This document shows positions 24,813 through 34,863 of a stretch of 35,051 nucleotides of DNA, piece after piece. The DNA is from Gemmatimonadota bacterium (lineage in GTDB: Bacteria > Gemmatimonadota > Gemmatimonadetes > Gemmatimonadales > GWC2-71-9): positions 1 through 35,051 of the forward strand of contig QKHC01000011.1 of assembly GCA_003251175.1 (NCBI GenBank), written 5' to 3'. Both the position numbers and the translations under genes were made by a program. The notes under the pieces are model-generated. The model was not told the DNA's origin and made no database searches. It worked only from the letters and a program-made list of their open reading frames with translations. Positions within the stretch are counted from its first letter, which is position 1. The number at the start of each line of letters is the position of its first letter.

Positions 24813-25004
24813 ATGGCCCAGGTGGCGGATCCCGCGGCTCACCTGCGCCACGAGCTGACCAACCCCTTGGCCGCGCTGTTGATCGAGACCCAGTTGCTGT
24901 TGCAGCACGCTGACCGCTACGATGCCGAGACCGTGACCAGCCTGAAGGAGATCGAGGCGCAGGCCCGTCGGATGCGCGACCTCCTGCACGCCGCCTCACG
25001 TTGA
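24813..25004 (+). CDS. Stand-alone histidine-kinase dimerisation (HisKA-like) domain protein
   Basis: This 63-residue protein consists almost only of a HisKA-like helical hairpin. The H-box is LRHELTNPLAAL, with the phospho-acceptor histidine followed by E and the NPL turn, and a second helix carries EIEAQARRMRDLLHAASR. No ATP-binding (HATPase) domain, receiver or sensor is present, and the frame ends cleanly. As a lone domain it could be a phosphotransfer protein, a dimer-forming inhibitor of a kinase, or a remnant of a kinase gene. The downstream sequence shows no HATPase motifs in any frame that I can see, which argues against a simple frameshift. It lies one base after the 93-residue gene and overlaps a short Arg-rich frame by 4 bp. 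Confidence 0.65.
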   Translation: MAQVADPAAHLRHELTNPLAALLIETQLLLQHADRYDAETVTSLKEIEAQARRMRDLLHAASR

Positions 25005-25132
25005 AACGCCGTCACCGGTTCCGCTTTTCGGCGCCGGCGCGCTGGTGGCACCCGCGGCGGGCTCTCGTGGTGCTGCGCCGCTGGGCACGCTGGCACCGGC
25101 TGGCGGGCCGGCCGCGACCGATCCGCTACTGA
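25001..25132 (+). CDS. Possible Arg/Trp-rich micropeptide (43 aa)
   Basis: A TTG at 25001 overlaps the TGA of the preceding gene (TTGA) and opens a 43-codon frame rich in arginine, tryptophan and histidine (SAPARWWHPRRALVVLRRWA, then ending PRPIRY). Its charge is strongly positive. GC-rich DNA often gives arginine-rich false frames, there is no Shine-Dalgarno site, and TTG starts are rare, so this is only a candidate. In its favour are the exact stop/start overlap and the clean stop before the next gene's promoter region. If real, it could be a nucleic-acid- or membrane-binding peptide. Confidence 0.3.
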   Translation: MKRRHRFRFSAPARWWHPRRALVVLRRWARWHRLAGRPRPIRY

Positions 25133-25159
25133 CGCGCCCTCGGACGAAGGCGCCGGTCT

Positions 25160-25177
25160 GGCCCACCGTATTGGGCC
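25160..25177 (+). terminator. Weak hairpin after the small-gene operon
   Basis: GGCCCA and TGGGCC (6 bp) with a 6-base loop lie 27 bases past the micropeptide stop. There is no T-run. It could be a weak terminator or an operator near the lipoprotein promoter. Confidence 0.3.
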
Positions 25178-25181
25178 GTCG

Positions 25182-25187
25182 TATCTT
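25182..25187 (+). promoter_or_regulatory. TATCTT -10 candidate for lipoprotein gene
   Basis: TATCTT(G) lies 28 bases before the lipoprotein ATG in the only non-coding gap of this cluster. No convincing -35 or -33 partner is seen. Confidence 0.25.
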
Positions 25188-26873
25188 GCCAAACACCCTC
25201 CACCACCGGGCGACGATGCCGATGCGGACGTGCGTGCTGGCGGCCGGTTTGCTGGCCGTCGGTCTCGTAGTTGCCGGTTGTGCCTTTCCCGATGACCTCA
25301 GTCAGGGCGTCTACGTCGTCGTGTATCCGTCCACCACGCTCGTGGCCGACGGCGTCCTGGCCGAAGGGGAGACCGAATCGCTCGCGGCGAAGGCGTTTCG
25401 CCAGGTCAGCAACATCCGCGATAGCGGCAAGGTGGACGACCAGGAAATCACCAACGTCGATTTCTTCTGGACCAGCGGCGATGAAGCGTTCGCCACGGTG
25501 CGAGGCGGTTCCGGTGGCAGCGCGGAAGTCACGGGTGTGGACCCGGGGTTCGTGACGATCACGGCACGTGCGGCGTCGTTCCAGGGAGCCGATGCGGGCT
25601 CGATCGGGTTGCGCGTCGCCGGTCTCTATGCCGTGGACAGCGTGCGTCCGCCCACCGTGCGCTATGGGGAGCGTGTCACACTGTTCGGCGTGCGCATGCA
25701 CCTCACTCTCGGGGCCGTGCTGGGTGGGGAGGATCTGATCCCGGCGCCGTTCACGTTCCAGGGCAGTCTCGATGGGCTGGGTCGGGTGGAGCTGTGGGTG
25801 CCGCCGCGGGCCACGAGCGATCGCCTGGCGTTCATCGGCCCCGGCGTCTTCGGCGTCAGCGACTCGGTGTCGGTGATCGAGGAGGATCTGTTCGAGCCTG
25901 ACTCCGCGCGCCCGGCGCGCATTGACATCAACGGGCCGGGCGGGCCGCCGACGATCGGCGGGTCACCCACGCTGTTCTTCAACCCCGCCCTGTTTTACGA
26001 GCCGGTCGAGTTCGGCCAGTCGGATGTGGACTGGTTCCGATTCGTCCGCGCCGATACGACGCAGGCGGTCACGCTGATACTCAACTCCACGGTGCTCAAC
26101 GACACCGCCTTCTCGTACCTGAGCGATACCCTCGCATTCGATTCGGTGAGCGGCGGCTATTTCGTCGTGCCGGGATCGTGGATTCTGTCGCCGGGCTTTT
26201 ACGTGTGCAACAACCGCTTCTTCTTCCCCGCCGAGGAGCGACCGGTCTCCACGATCATCGCGTTGCGCAACCTGCCCGATACTGCCATGCAGCTGCTGTC
26301 ATTCTACGCGCGCGACGGCCGCTATGAGCTCGGCGCGATCGCGGGATACCAGACCGTCGACCGGCGCATCGGCCCCGACCGGTTCGAGGAGAACGACCTG
26401 TGGTGCCGCTTCGCCGACCGCAACTTCGCGAACCCCGCGCTGCAGATCACGATCTCGCCAACGATCTCCTTCGAGGACTCGACGCTCACCATCGACAATC
26501 CGCACGATATCGACTGGTACAAGTTCCGCGTCACCGTGAGTGACACCGTGACGGTCCAGCTCCGCCCCCGTCCCTTGGCGGCGGGCGTCGATCCGTCCAA
26601 CGTCGATCTCTACGTGATGCGGGCATCCGATTTCAGCTTCGTGGGCTCGGATGTGACGGCTGGCTCGTTCGCGAAGGTCAAGGCGTTTCTCGCTGCGGGC
26701 GACTACTACGTCGGTGTCGTCGACCGTATCGGTGTGCCGACGCGCTACTCGATGTGCATCAAGAAGTCCATCGAGTGCTCGCCACCAGGCGCGGCGCCGC
26801 CGCGGGCGGCGGGAGCCGCAGCATCGCGCGGCGCCACGGCGCCGGCGTATGATCCCACCGTGCCCCCGCCCGG

Positions 26874-28690
<1,817 letters not shown>

Positions 28691-28694
<4 letters not shown>

Positions 28695-29731
28695 TGCGCA
28701 TGCGCTTGTGCTTGTGGGCACTGGTGCTGGGTAGCGTGGTTGCCGCGCCGGCGGCGTTGGCGCAGGCGGGCCCGGCCGAAATCCAGAACGCCACGCTGCG
28801 GCGCGCCATTCGCGCGTACGACAACGTCGACTTCAACCAGGCCCTGGCGCTCGGCCGGCAGGCCCTGCGCGAGCGGCTCACCGCGCCGGAGCGGGCGCGG
28901 GCCTACGAGCTGCTCGGCTTCGTCCACGGGGCGACCAGTCAGCCGGATTCATGCATCGCGGCATTTCGTGAAATGATCCTCCTCGACCCGGATCGCGAGC
29001 TGCCCCGCGCCTCCGGTCGGATCAATGGCTACTTCCAGGCTGCGCTCTCGCAGGTGCTCGTCGTGCGGCAGCTGCAGGTGGACAGCGCCGAGTTCGTCGC
29101 CGGCCAGGGGTACGTCCCGATCCGGTTCACGGTGACCTCGAGCGCGCGGGTGCGGACCCGCGCGGTGAGCGGGACGACGACGATTCTGATCGACTCGACG
29201 ATCACCGTCGGACAGGTGAATCTCCGGTGGCCCGCGCAGCTTCCCTCCGGTGAGCCCGTGCCAGCCGGCCGTTACGCGATCCAGGTCGAGGCCCGGGGCG
29301 CAGGACAGAGCCTGTTCGGCGCCGCCCGACAGGTGGAGATCACGCAGGGGGTCGTGGACACGGTAGCGCATCTGACGGCGCTGCCAGGGTACGAGTATCT
29401 GCCCGAGACCGAGATTCCACCCCAGAGCTGGCGACCTCTGGGACTCGCTTTCCTCTATACGGGTGCAGCAACCGCGGGCGCGCTCGCCCTCCAGGGGTCG
29501 CTCGATGCGCGGGGTGGCGCGCTCGCCGTGGTCGCCGTCGGCACGTTGGTGACGGGGTTCGTGGCGAGCCTGCGGCAGCCCGCCCCCCAGCCCGCCGAGG
29601 CCAACATTCTCTACAACCAGTTGCTGCGCGAACAGTTGTCGCGACGCAACGCGGAGATCCAGCGGGAGAATGTGGCGCGGCGTCAGGCGGTGCAGATCCG
29701 CGTCGTTCCCGTCGGGGGAGGTGGGTCGTGA
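28691..29731 (+). CDS. Secreted TPR-like protein with C-terminal membrane segments
   Basis: This 346-residue protein is of unknown function. A signal peptide (MRLCLWALVLGSVVAAPAALAQ) is followed by a helical, TPR-like stretch (about 30-110, RAIRAYDNVDFNQALALGRQ, ARAYELLGFVHGATSQPDSC). Next comes a strand-rich Ig-like domain (about 125-235, VPIRFTVTSSARVRTRAV, GRYAIQVEARG). Two hydrophobic segments (LGLAFLYTGAATAGALALQG, GALAVVAVGTLVTGFVASL) precede a charged helical C-terminus. The first ATG overlaps the kinase stop as ATGA, but GAAGG at 28686-28690 is better spaced for the third ATG at 28700. The gene overlaps the next one by 4 bp. As a direct partner of the kinase gene it may be its substrate, sensor or scaffold. 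Confidence 0.72.
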
Positions 29732-30378
29732 GGGCCGGGCTGGCGCTCCTGGGGCTCGCCGCGACGACGCTGCCGCTGCCGCTCACGGCGCAGCGGTTCG
29801 TCATCGGGGTCGCTGGGGCGGGGGGTGACTATCGCGAAGTGTCTAACGACCTGCGGTATCGCGTGTCTGGCGTCGGCGCGATGGCGATGTTCGCCGCGGG
29901 ACGCGTCGCCGCCGAAGTGTCGGCGACGGGCCTCACGTATACGGCCGACGGGCCGAACGCCACACGGGACTTCAAGGCGGTGCAGTTCGACGGATATCTG
30001 CGCGTGCTCCTGGTACGCGGAGTGAGCGTCGAGGCGGGGCTGACCAACCGCCAGGTCGATGCTGAGTTCGAGTACCTGGCGCAGTCGGCCGCCGCGGTGC
30101 GGCTGGGGCTCTACTCCGCGGTGGATCTGGGGCGCGACGCCGGGGCGCAGGTGCGCGTCAACTACCTGGCCGGCGCGCGATTCTCCGGTGGCGGCACCGC
30201 GCCGCTGGCGGTCGACGTGGGGCTCGGCTTCTACTACGGCGTCGCGAACGGGCGGCTGCGTCTCACCGGCGAGTCCCAGTTCCAACGCTTCAACCGCACG
30301 ATCGATCCCGGCGGCGTCAAGCGTGACGTGCCGATCCAGCAGATCATCGGCAAACTGGGATTCGCGGTGGTGTTGTAG
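29728..30378 (+). CDS. Outer-membrane beta-barrel-like protein
   Basis: This 216-residue exported protein has a signal peptide ending LPLTAQ and then repeated strand patterns (RFVIGVAGAGGDY, VGAMAMFAAGRVAAEVSA, AVQFDGYLRVLLVRGVSVEAG, AVDVGLGFYYGVANGRLRL). It ends with IIGKLGFAVVL, a final strand typical of small outer-membrane barrels. The GTG at 29728 overlaps the TPR gene's stop as GTGA and has GGGGGAGGTGGG just upstream. As the last gene in a run with the kinase and TPR protein, it would place one partner of that module in the outer membrane. A hairpin at 30408-30439 follows. The function is unknown. Confidence 0.72.
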   Translation: MRAGLALLGLAATTLPLPLTAQRFVIGVAGAGGDYREVSNDLRYRVSGVGAMAMFAAGRVAAEVSATGLTYTADGPNATRDFKAVQFDGYLRVLLVRGVSVEAGLTNRQVDAEFEYLAQSAAAVRLGLYSAVDLGRDAGAQVRVNYLAGARFSGGGTAPLAVDVGLGFYYGVANGRLRLTGESQFQRFNRTIDPGGVKRDVPIQQIIGKLGFAVVL

Positions 30379-30407
30379 CGGAGGCGCGAGACCGGCCGGG
30401 ACGCGAC

Positions 30408-30439
30408 CGCCCCGCGGGCTCTGTGAGCGCTGCGGGGCG
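30408..30439. terminator. Hairpin between envelope cluster and tRNA-Arg
   Basis: An 8-bp GC stem (30408-30415 with 30432-30439) encloses a small inner stem GCTC/GAGC. It lies 30 bases past the barrel gene on the plus strand and just past the 3' end of the tRNA on the minus strand, so it can serve both. T-runs are short. Confidence 0.5.
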
Positions 30440-30446
30440 TCTTGCA

Positions 30447-30520
30447 TGCGCCAGCCGCGATTCGAACGCGGGACCTTCGGCTCCGGAGGCCGACGCTCTA
30501 TCCAGCTGAGCTACTGGCGC
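30447..30520 (-). tRNA. tRNA-Arg (anticodon CCG)
   Basis: A complete 74-base cloverleaf reads on the minus strand: acceptor GCGCCAG/CTGGCGC, D arm GCTC...GAGC, anticodon stem TCGGC/GCCGA with loop CTCCGGA (anticodon CCG, reading CGG), T arm CCGCG-TTCGAAT-CGCGG and discriminator A. CCA is not encoded. It stands alone between two protein genes. Confidence 0.97.
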
Positions 30521-30604
30521 AAAGAAGTTGAGCCGCAACATACACCGGCGACGCCCAGGCTTCTAGGTGAGACCCCAACGTCCGCGGGCGGCCGCCGCGC
30601 CGCG

Positions 30605-31090
30605 TCAGCAAGAACCGCGCAGGTGGTAGAATGTCCCAAGGATGACCCCGAAGGCGAGGTGACCGACGAGCGTGGTAATCGGGGTCAGACGTCCGTAGTT
30701 GAGCGCCAGGAACCCCGGCGGCTCCAGCGCACGGGTCGGGTCGGGCCCTGTACGTTCGCTGGCCATGCGTGGGTGGAGGCCGGGAAGCAGGGGAAGCGCG
30801 ACCAGCAGGATGAAGAGCGCGTGGCCCAGGCCGAGGACCCCGCCCGCCCACCAGCTGGCCGTGGGGATGCTTTCGAAGATGAGTGCGTAAATCAGCGCAA
30901 ACAGCCAACCGCCCAGCAGGTGCACCCCGAACCCGACCAGCGACGCCCTGTCGCGGTCGGGCGTGAACATCGTTCCCAGCACGAAGGGGATGCTCATGCG
31001 CGACAGACCGAACCCCTGCGCGCCGGCCTCGATGCAGGTCTGTGTCACGGTCGCGGCGAATCCCCAGAGCAGCGCGCTACCCAGGTTCAT
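30605..31090 (-). CDS. Small polytopic membrane protein (161 aa)
   Basis: This is a membrane protein of unknown function with about four hydrophobic helices (SALLWGFAATVTQTCIEAGA, GFGVHLLGGWLFALIYALIF, AGGVLGLGHALFILLVALPL, TLVGHLAFGVILGTFYHL). Glycine and histidine residues recur inside the helices (VGFGVHLLGG, GHALF, VGHLAFG). There is no signal peptidase site. The ATG at 31090 overlaps the GH15 stop as ATGA, so it is translated in step with the glucoamylase. I do not recognise a transporter signature. Linkage to a GH15 enzyme suggests, but does not show, a role in sugar or osmolyte handling. Confidence 0.75.
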   Translation of the reverse strand: MNLGSALLWGFAATVTQTCIEAGAQGFGLSRMSIPFVLGTMFTPDRDRASLVGFGVHLLGGWLFALIYALIFESIPTASWWAGGVLGLGHALFILLVALPLLPGLHPRMASERTGPDPTRALEPPGFLALNYGRLTPITTLVGHLAFGVILGTFYHLRGSC

Positions 31091-32958
31091 ATTCGCGCCC
31101 GCGACGGGGCCCGACGTTTCTCATGGGCGCGCGGTCCCGGCTGGCCGGTACCTGCGGTGAGCGTCAGGGCGGCATCGATGAGACCGACATGCGTGAAGGC
31201 CTGCGGGAAGTTGCCCATTGCCGTGCCGAGCTCAGGCTCGATCTCCTCGGCGAACAGGCCGACGTCATTCGCCAGGCGTAGCAGCTGTTCGAACCGAGCG
31301 ACCGCCTCCGCAACCTCGCCCTGCCGGGCCCGCGTTTCGACCGCCCAGAAGCTGCAGATCCCGAAGGCGGCATCGCCCGGCGGCAGCCCGTCGTGGGGAG
31401 TGACGTAGCGGTAAAGGAGGCCGTTTGCCGCCAGCCGCTCGTGCACGAGGTTGTACGTGCCGATCATGCGCTGCGATGTCGGGTCGACGAAGCCGTAGCG
31501 CGCCAGCAGCAGCAGGCTCGCGTCGACCGAGTCGCCACCGTACCACGCCGTATAGCTCCCCAGCTCCTCGTTGTACCCGTGGCGCTCGACGTCTTCGCGC
31601 ACGGCGTCGCGCTGCTGTCTGAAGTAGTCCACCGGTGCGCGCAGGTGTCCCTCGTCGTGAAGGCGAACGAGCCGGTCGAGCGCCACCCAGCACATCGCCT
31701 TGGAGTACGTATGGTGCCGCCGTTCGCTGCGGATCTCCCAGATGCCCTCGTCCGGTTCGCGCCAGCGGCGACACACCCCATGCCCCAGTCCGACGAGCAG
31801 GCGCGCGGTCTGATGGTCGAGCCGGCCACCGCGCGCGACGAACTCGTAGACGGCGTCCGTGACCTCACCGTAGTTGTCGAGCTGCAGTTGCTGCGCCGCG
31901 CCGTTCCCGACGCGTACCGGTCGCGAGTGGGCGTAACCCTCCAGGTGCGTCAGCTCTCTCTCGGGCAACCGCTTCTCGCCGTACACGTTGTAGATGACCT
32001 GCAGCTCCGGGTGCGTCATGCGTGTCGTGTGCAGCAGCCAAGAGAGGAACGCTTCGGCTTCGGCCGGATAGCCCAGGTCGAACAGCGCTTGCAGCGTGAG
32101 CGACGCGTCGCGCACCCAGCAGAAGCGGTAATCCCAGTTGCGAACACCGCCCAGTGTCTCGGGCAACGATGTGGTCGGCGCGGCGACCACGGCCCCAGAC
32201 GGGGCGTAGGTCAGCAGCTTGAGCGTGATGGCGCTCCGCACCACCGACTGGCGGAATGGGCCGGCGTACGAGCAGCGCGCGGCCCAGTCGCGCCACCAGT
32301 GAACCGTGCGCGCGACGCGAGTGTCTGCAACGGCGCCGAGCGCGGGTATGACGGCGGGCGTTCCCCGCGTGAAGGTGAGCGCGATGCGACGGCGATCGCC
32401 CCGCACCAGTCGCTCGCGGCCGGCCACACCGGAGTGATCGATCGTCAGCTGCATCGGGATCTCACTGCGCAGAACGAGCAGCTGGGCGCGGTGCGAGGAG
32501 TGGAACCCGAGCGGCCCGCGATCGCGCAGCCGGGGGGCGGCGTGGGCGTAGTCGGGCCGCGGGTCGCAGGTGACCTCGACCTCGATCTCGCCGTCGAGGC
32601 ACTCGATGACGCGCAGCACCTCATGATCGGGCTGCAGCTGGCTGCGTTTCTCCGGTTCGGACGACACCGACATCAGATCCAGCAGGCGGGCCACGCCCGT
32701 CGCGGAGGCAAACGTCGTTTCGAGCACCGCAGTGTCCGGCAGGTAGCGACGCCGAACCTCGAAGTCACTGGTCGGTCGTACCACGAACTTGCCGCCATTC
32801 TCGGCGTCGAGTAATGCGGCGAACAGCGACGGACTGTCGAAACGTGGCAGGCACAGCCAGTCGAGTGCGCCATCCCGACTCACCAGCGCCGCCGAGTGGC
32901 AGTCGCCGATGATGGCGTAGTCGCCGATGGGCCGGTAGGCAGGCTCGCGCACAGGCAT
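31087..32958 (-). CDS. GH15 family glucoamylase/trehalase
   Basis: This 623-residue cytoplasmic-type glycoside hydrolase has an N-terminal trehalase-like beta domain (about 1-225, IGDYAIIGDCHSAALVSRDG, GALDWLCLPRFDSPSLFAAL) followed by an (alpha/alpha)6 barrel. Barrel motifs include GGVRNWDYRFCWVRDASLT, GIWEIRSERRHHTYSKAM with candidate catalytic E408, and LFAEEIEPELG followed by GNFPQAFTHVGLIDAAL. Similar proteins are glucoamylases or, in mycobacteria, trehalases, releasing glucose in both cases. There is no signal peptide. The ATG at 32958 has no Shine-Dalgarno site and may be near-leaderless. It diverges from the glucose-dehydrogenase-like gene and overlaps the membrane protein gene by 4 bp. 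Confidence 0.9.
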   Translation of the reverse strand: MPVREPAYRPIGDYAIIGDCHSAALVSRDGALDWLCLPRFDSPSLFAALLDAENGGKFVVRPTSDFEVRRRYLPDTAVLETTFASATGVARLLDLMSVSSEPEKRSQLQPDHEVLRVIECLDGEIEVEVTCDPRPDYAHAAPRLRDRGPLGFHSSHRAQLLVLRSEIPMQLTIDHSGVAGRERLVRGDRRRIALTFTRGTPAVIPALGAVADTRVARTVHWWRDWAARCSYAGPFRQSVVRSAITLKLLTYAPSGAVVAAPTTSLPETLGGVRNWDYRFCWVRDASLTLQALFDLGYPAEAEAFLSWLLHTTRMTHPELQVIYNVYGEKRLPERELTHLEGYAHSRPVRVGNGAAQQLQLDNYGEVTDAVYEFVARGGRLDHQTARLLVGLGHGVCRRWREPDEGIWEIRSERRHHTYSKAMCWVALDRLVRLHDEGHLRAPVDYFRQQRDAVREDVERHGYNEELGSYTAWYGGDSVDASLLLLARYGFVDPTSQRMIGTYNLVHERLAANGLLYRYVTPHDGLPPGDAAFGICSFWAVETRARQGEVAEAVARFEQLLRLANDVGLFAEEIEPELGTAMGNFPQAFTHVGLIDAALTLTAGTGQPGPRAHEKRRAPSRARI

Positions 32959-32976
32959 GGTGTATTACTCGATGTT

Positions 32977-32993
32977 ACGTTGAGCCACAACGT
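32977..32993. promoter_or_regulatory. Operator-like inverted repeat between GH15 and SDR genes
   Basis: ACGTTG and CAACGT form a perfect 6-bp inverted repeat with a 5-base spacer in the 83-base divergent intergenic region, 19 bases from the GH15 start codon. The size fits a dimeric repressor site that could control both genes. No regulator gene is nearby. Confidence 0.35.
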
Positions 32994-33041
32994 GCCGGAA
33001 CCCGCGTCCCGGCATCCGAACGAGTTCGGGGGAGGTCAGAC

Positions 33042-33857
33042 ATGGCGGACAGGCACCCATCTCTGGTGGGGCAACACGCCCTCGTCACCGGCGCGAACTC
33101 CGGGATCGGCGAGGCGGTCGCGCGCGCGCTGGCGGCAGCGGGTGCGAGCGTCGTCGTCAACTACATCACCCAGCCGGAGGCCGCCGAGCAGGTGGTTTCC
33201 GACATCGTCGCGTCAGGGGGTTCAGCCTTGGCTATTCGGGCCGACGTGAGCCGCGAGGACGAGGTCCGGGCCATGTTCCGGCAGGCGATCGAGACGCTGG
33301 GGACTCTGCACATCGTGGTGAGCAACGCCGGGATCCAGCGGGACTCGTCGTTTCTCGAGATGACGCTCGACACGTGGAATGCGGTGATCGGGGTCAATCT
33401 GACCGGCTCGTTCTTGTGCGCGCGGGAGGCGGCCCGCGAGTTCGTGCGCCGTGGCATGCAGCCGGAAGTCTCGTGCGCGCTGGGCAAGATCATCTTCACG
33501 AGCTCCGTGCATCAGGTGATTCCGTGGGCGGGCCACGTCAACTACGCGACCACGAAGGGCGGCATCGCACAGTTGATGCGCAGCGTGGCGCAGGAGCTCG
33601 CCCACCGCAAGATCCGGGTCAACAGTATCGCGCCGGGCGCGATCAAGACCCCGATCAACCGGTCAGCGTGGGACACTGCGGGGGCCGAGCAGAAGCTGCT
33701 CGGGCTCATCCCGTACGACCGCATCGGCGAGCCCGAGGATATTGGCAAGGCAGCAGTCTGGCTGGCGTCGGACGAATCGGACTATGTGACCGGCACCACG
33801 CTATTCGTTGACGGCGGTATGACCCTCTTCCCCGGCTTCGCAACGGGCGGCGGATGA
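33042..33857 (+). CDS. Short-chain dehydrogenase, glucose 1-dehydrogenase-like
   Basis: This is a 271-residue NAD(P)-dependent SDR. The coenzyme motif is TGANSGIG, followed by SNAGIQ (usually NNAG), serine in FTSSVHQ, the catalytic pair Y168/K172 in YATTK, and PGAIKTPIN. The C-terminal stretch GGMTLFPGFATGGG closely resembles Bacillus-type glucose 1-dehydrogenases, so oxidation of glucose to gluconolactone is likely but not certain for an SDR. A strong GGGGGAGGT site lies upstream of the ATG. Divergence from a glucose-releasing GH15 gene supports the glucose assignment. The stop is 8 bases from that of the convergent ABM-SnoaL gene. Confidence 0.85.
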   Translation: MADRHPSLVGQHALVTGANSGIGEAVARALAAAGASVVVNYITQPEAAEQVVSDIVASGGSALAIRADVSREDEVRAMFRQAIETLGTLHIVVSNAGIQRDSSFLEMTLDTWNAVIGVNLTGSFLCAREAAREFVRRGMQPEVSCALGKIIFTSSVHQVIPWAGHVNYATTKGGIAQLMRSVAQELAHRKIRVNSIAPGAIKTPINRSAWDTAGAEQKLLGLIPYDRIGEPEDIGKAAVWLASDESDYVTGTTLFVDGGMTLFPGFATGGG

Positions 33858-33865
33858 TACCCGCT

Positions 33866-34585
33866 CTACCGATGCCCCGCCTCGGCCAGGATTCTCCCCA
33901 GACCCCCGTCCGTCGGCGTCACGTTCGACCATGACGCCACCTTGCCGTCGCGCACCACGACCGTCGCCGACTCCGAGGGCAGCGCAATCGCCTTGTTCGT
34001 CGGCTTGAGATGCGCCACTCCCAGCGCGGGCAGGGTGAGCGTGCCGGTGTGATGCATAGTGAGTGCGACGGTGAACCGCACCGTGTGGCCGTCATCGGTG
34101 AAGTTCGTCGCGTTGAAGCGGAGGTCCGGCATGGCACCGTACAGGGCCCGATGAACGCCGAGCCACGACTCGGGGCCGATCGGTTGGGGGACGGCACCGC
34201 TGAACTCGAAGTCGTCGTGCACTAGCGCTCGGGCGGCAGAGAAGTCTCCGGTTTCGATCGCGCATATGAGCCGCTTGACCACAGCCGCCGCTCTGGCGAC
34301 GCCGACCATCGCGTATACCTCGAACTTCTCGACCGATGTGGGCGTCGGCCGCGTATGCGTGCTCGCTGCCAGCCGCTTCTGGACCTCGGCCATCGCCGCA
34401 GACGCCGCAGCCTCCGACTCCCACACCATGATCGAAAGGCGCTTGCCCGCTGCCCGGTCGGCGAGCCAGATGCCGGTGAGGCCGGGTGCCTGGTCCAGCG
34501 CAGGAATGACGTCGTCGAGGACGTGGGCGATCCCGGCATCGATTTGCTCGGGGGTCTCTTGGAAGGTCACGATCTGCGTGTACAT
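33866..34585 (-). CDS. ABM-like plus SnoaL-like (ester cyclase family) fusion protein
   Basis: This 239-residue soluble protein has two domains. Residues 1-90 look like a dimeric ferredoxin-fold, antibiotic-monooxygenase-like domain (MYTQIVTFQETPEQIDAGIA, GIWLADRAAGKRLSIMVWES). Residues about 105-235 are a SnoaL/NTF2-like domain (FSAARALVHDDFEFSG, NATNFTDDGHTVRFTVALTM) of the kind found in ester cyclases and steroid-isomerase relatives. No catalytic function can be assigned from sequence. The ATG at 34585 has minus-strand GAGGGA about eight bases upstream. A longer open frame continues upstream, but its residues are not domain-like. It is transcribed alone, convergent with the SDR. Confidence 0.75.
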   Translation of the reverse strand: MYTQIVTFQETPEQIDAGIAHVLDDVIPALDQAPGLTGIWLADRAAGKRLSIMVWESEAAASAAMAEVQKRLAASTHTRPTPTSVEKFEVYAMVGVARAAAVVKRLICAIETGDFSAARALVHDDFEFSGAVPQPIGPESWLGVHRALYGAMPDLRFNATNFTDDGHTVRFTVALTMHHTGTLTLPALGVAHLKPTNKAIALPSESATVVVRDGKVASWSNVTPTDGGLGRILAEAGHR

Positions 34586-34780
34586 GGGGGTCCCTCGGTG
34601 TTGAAGTGACTTTTCGTGAGAGGGTATACCCCAGGCAGTGTGACGGGATCGACGTGCGCGCCATCGCACGTCCTCAAGTGATGCGCCGTCTCCGTAGACT
34701 TACCTACGCGCGGTTGACGGTGAAGCGCGGCCGTGACCCTGTGCCGCGGCGGCGGTCCACCGAAACTCAGGGTCGGAGTG

Positions 34781-34811
34781 GGAGTCCAACCGCCGTTGGA
34801 CTCCGTTGGAC
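34781..34811. repeat. 10-bp inverted repeat plus direct copy of its arm
   Basis: GGAGTCCAAC (34781-34790) pairs perfectly with GTTGGACTCC (34795-34804) around a CGCC loop, and GTTGGACT recurs directly afterwards (34805-34811). It could be an alternative terminator or a protein-binding site. There is no T-run on either strand. Confidence 0.45.
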
Positions 34812-34863
34812 TAGTGAAGGCGAGATCCGGGAACCCATCCGGGTGAGTGCCCGAGGAAGCACA

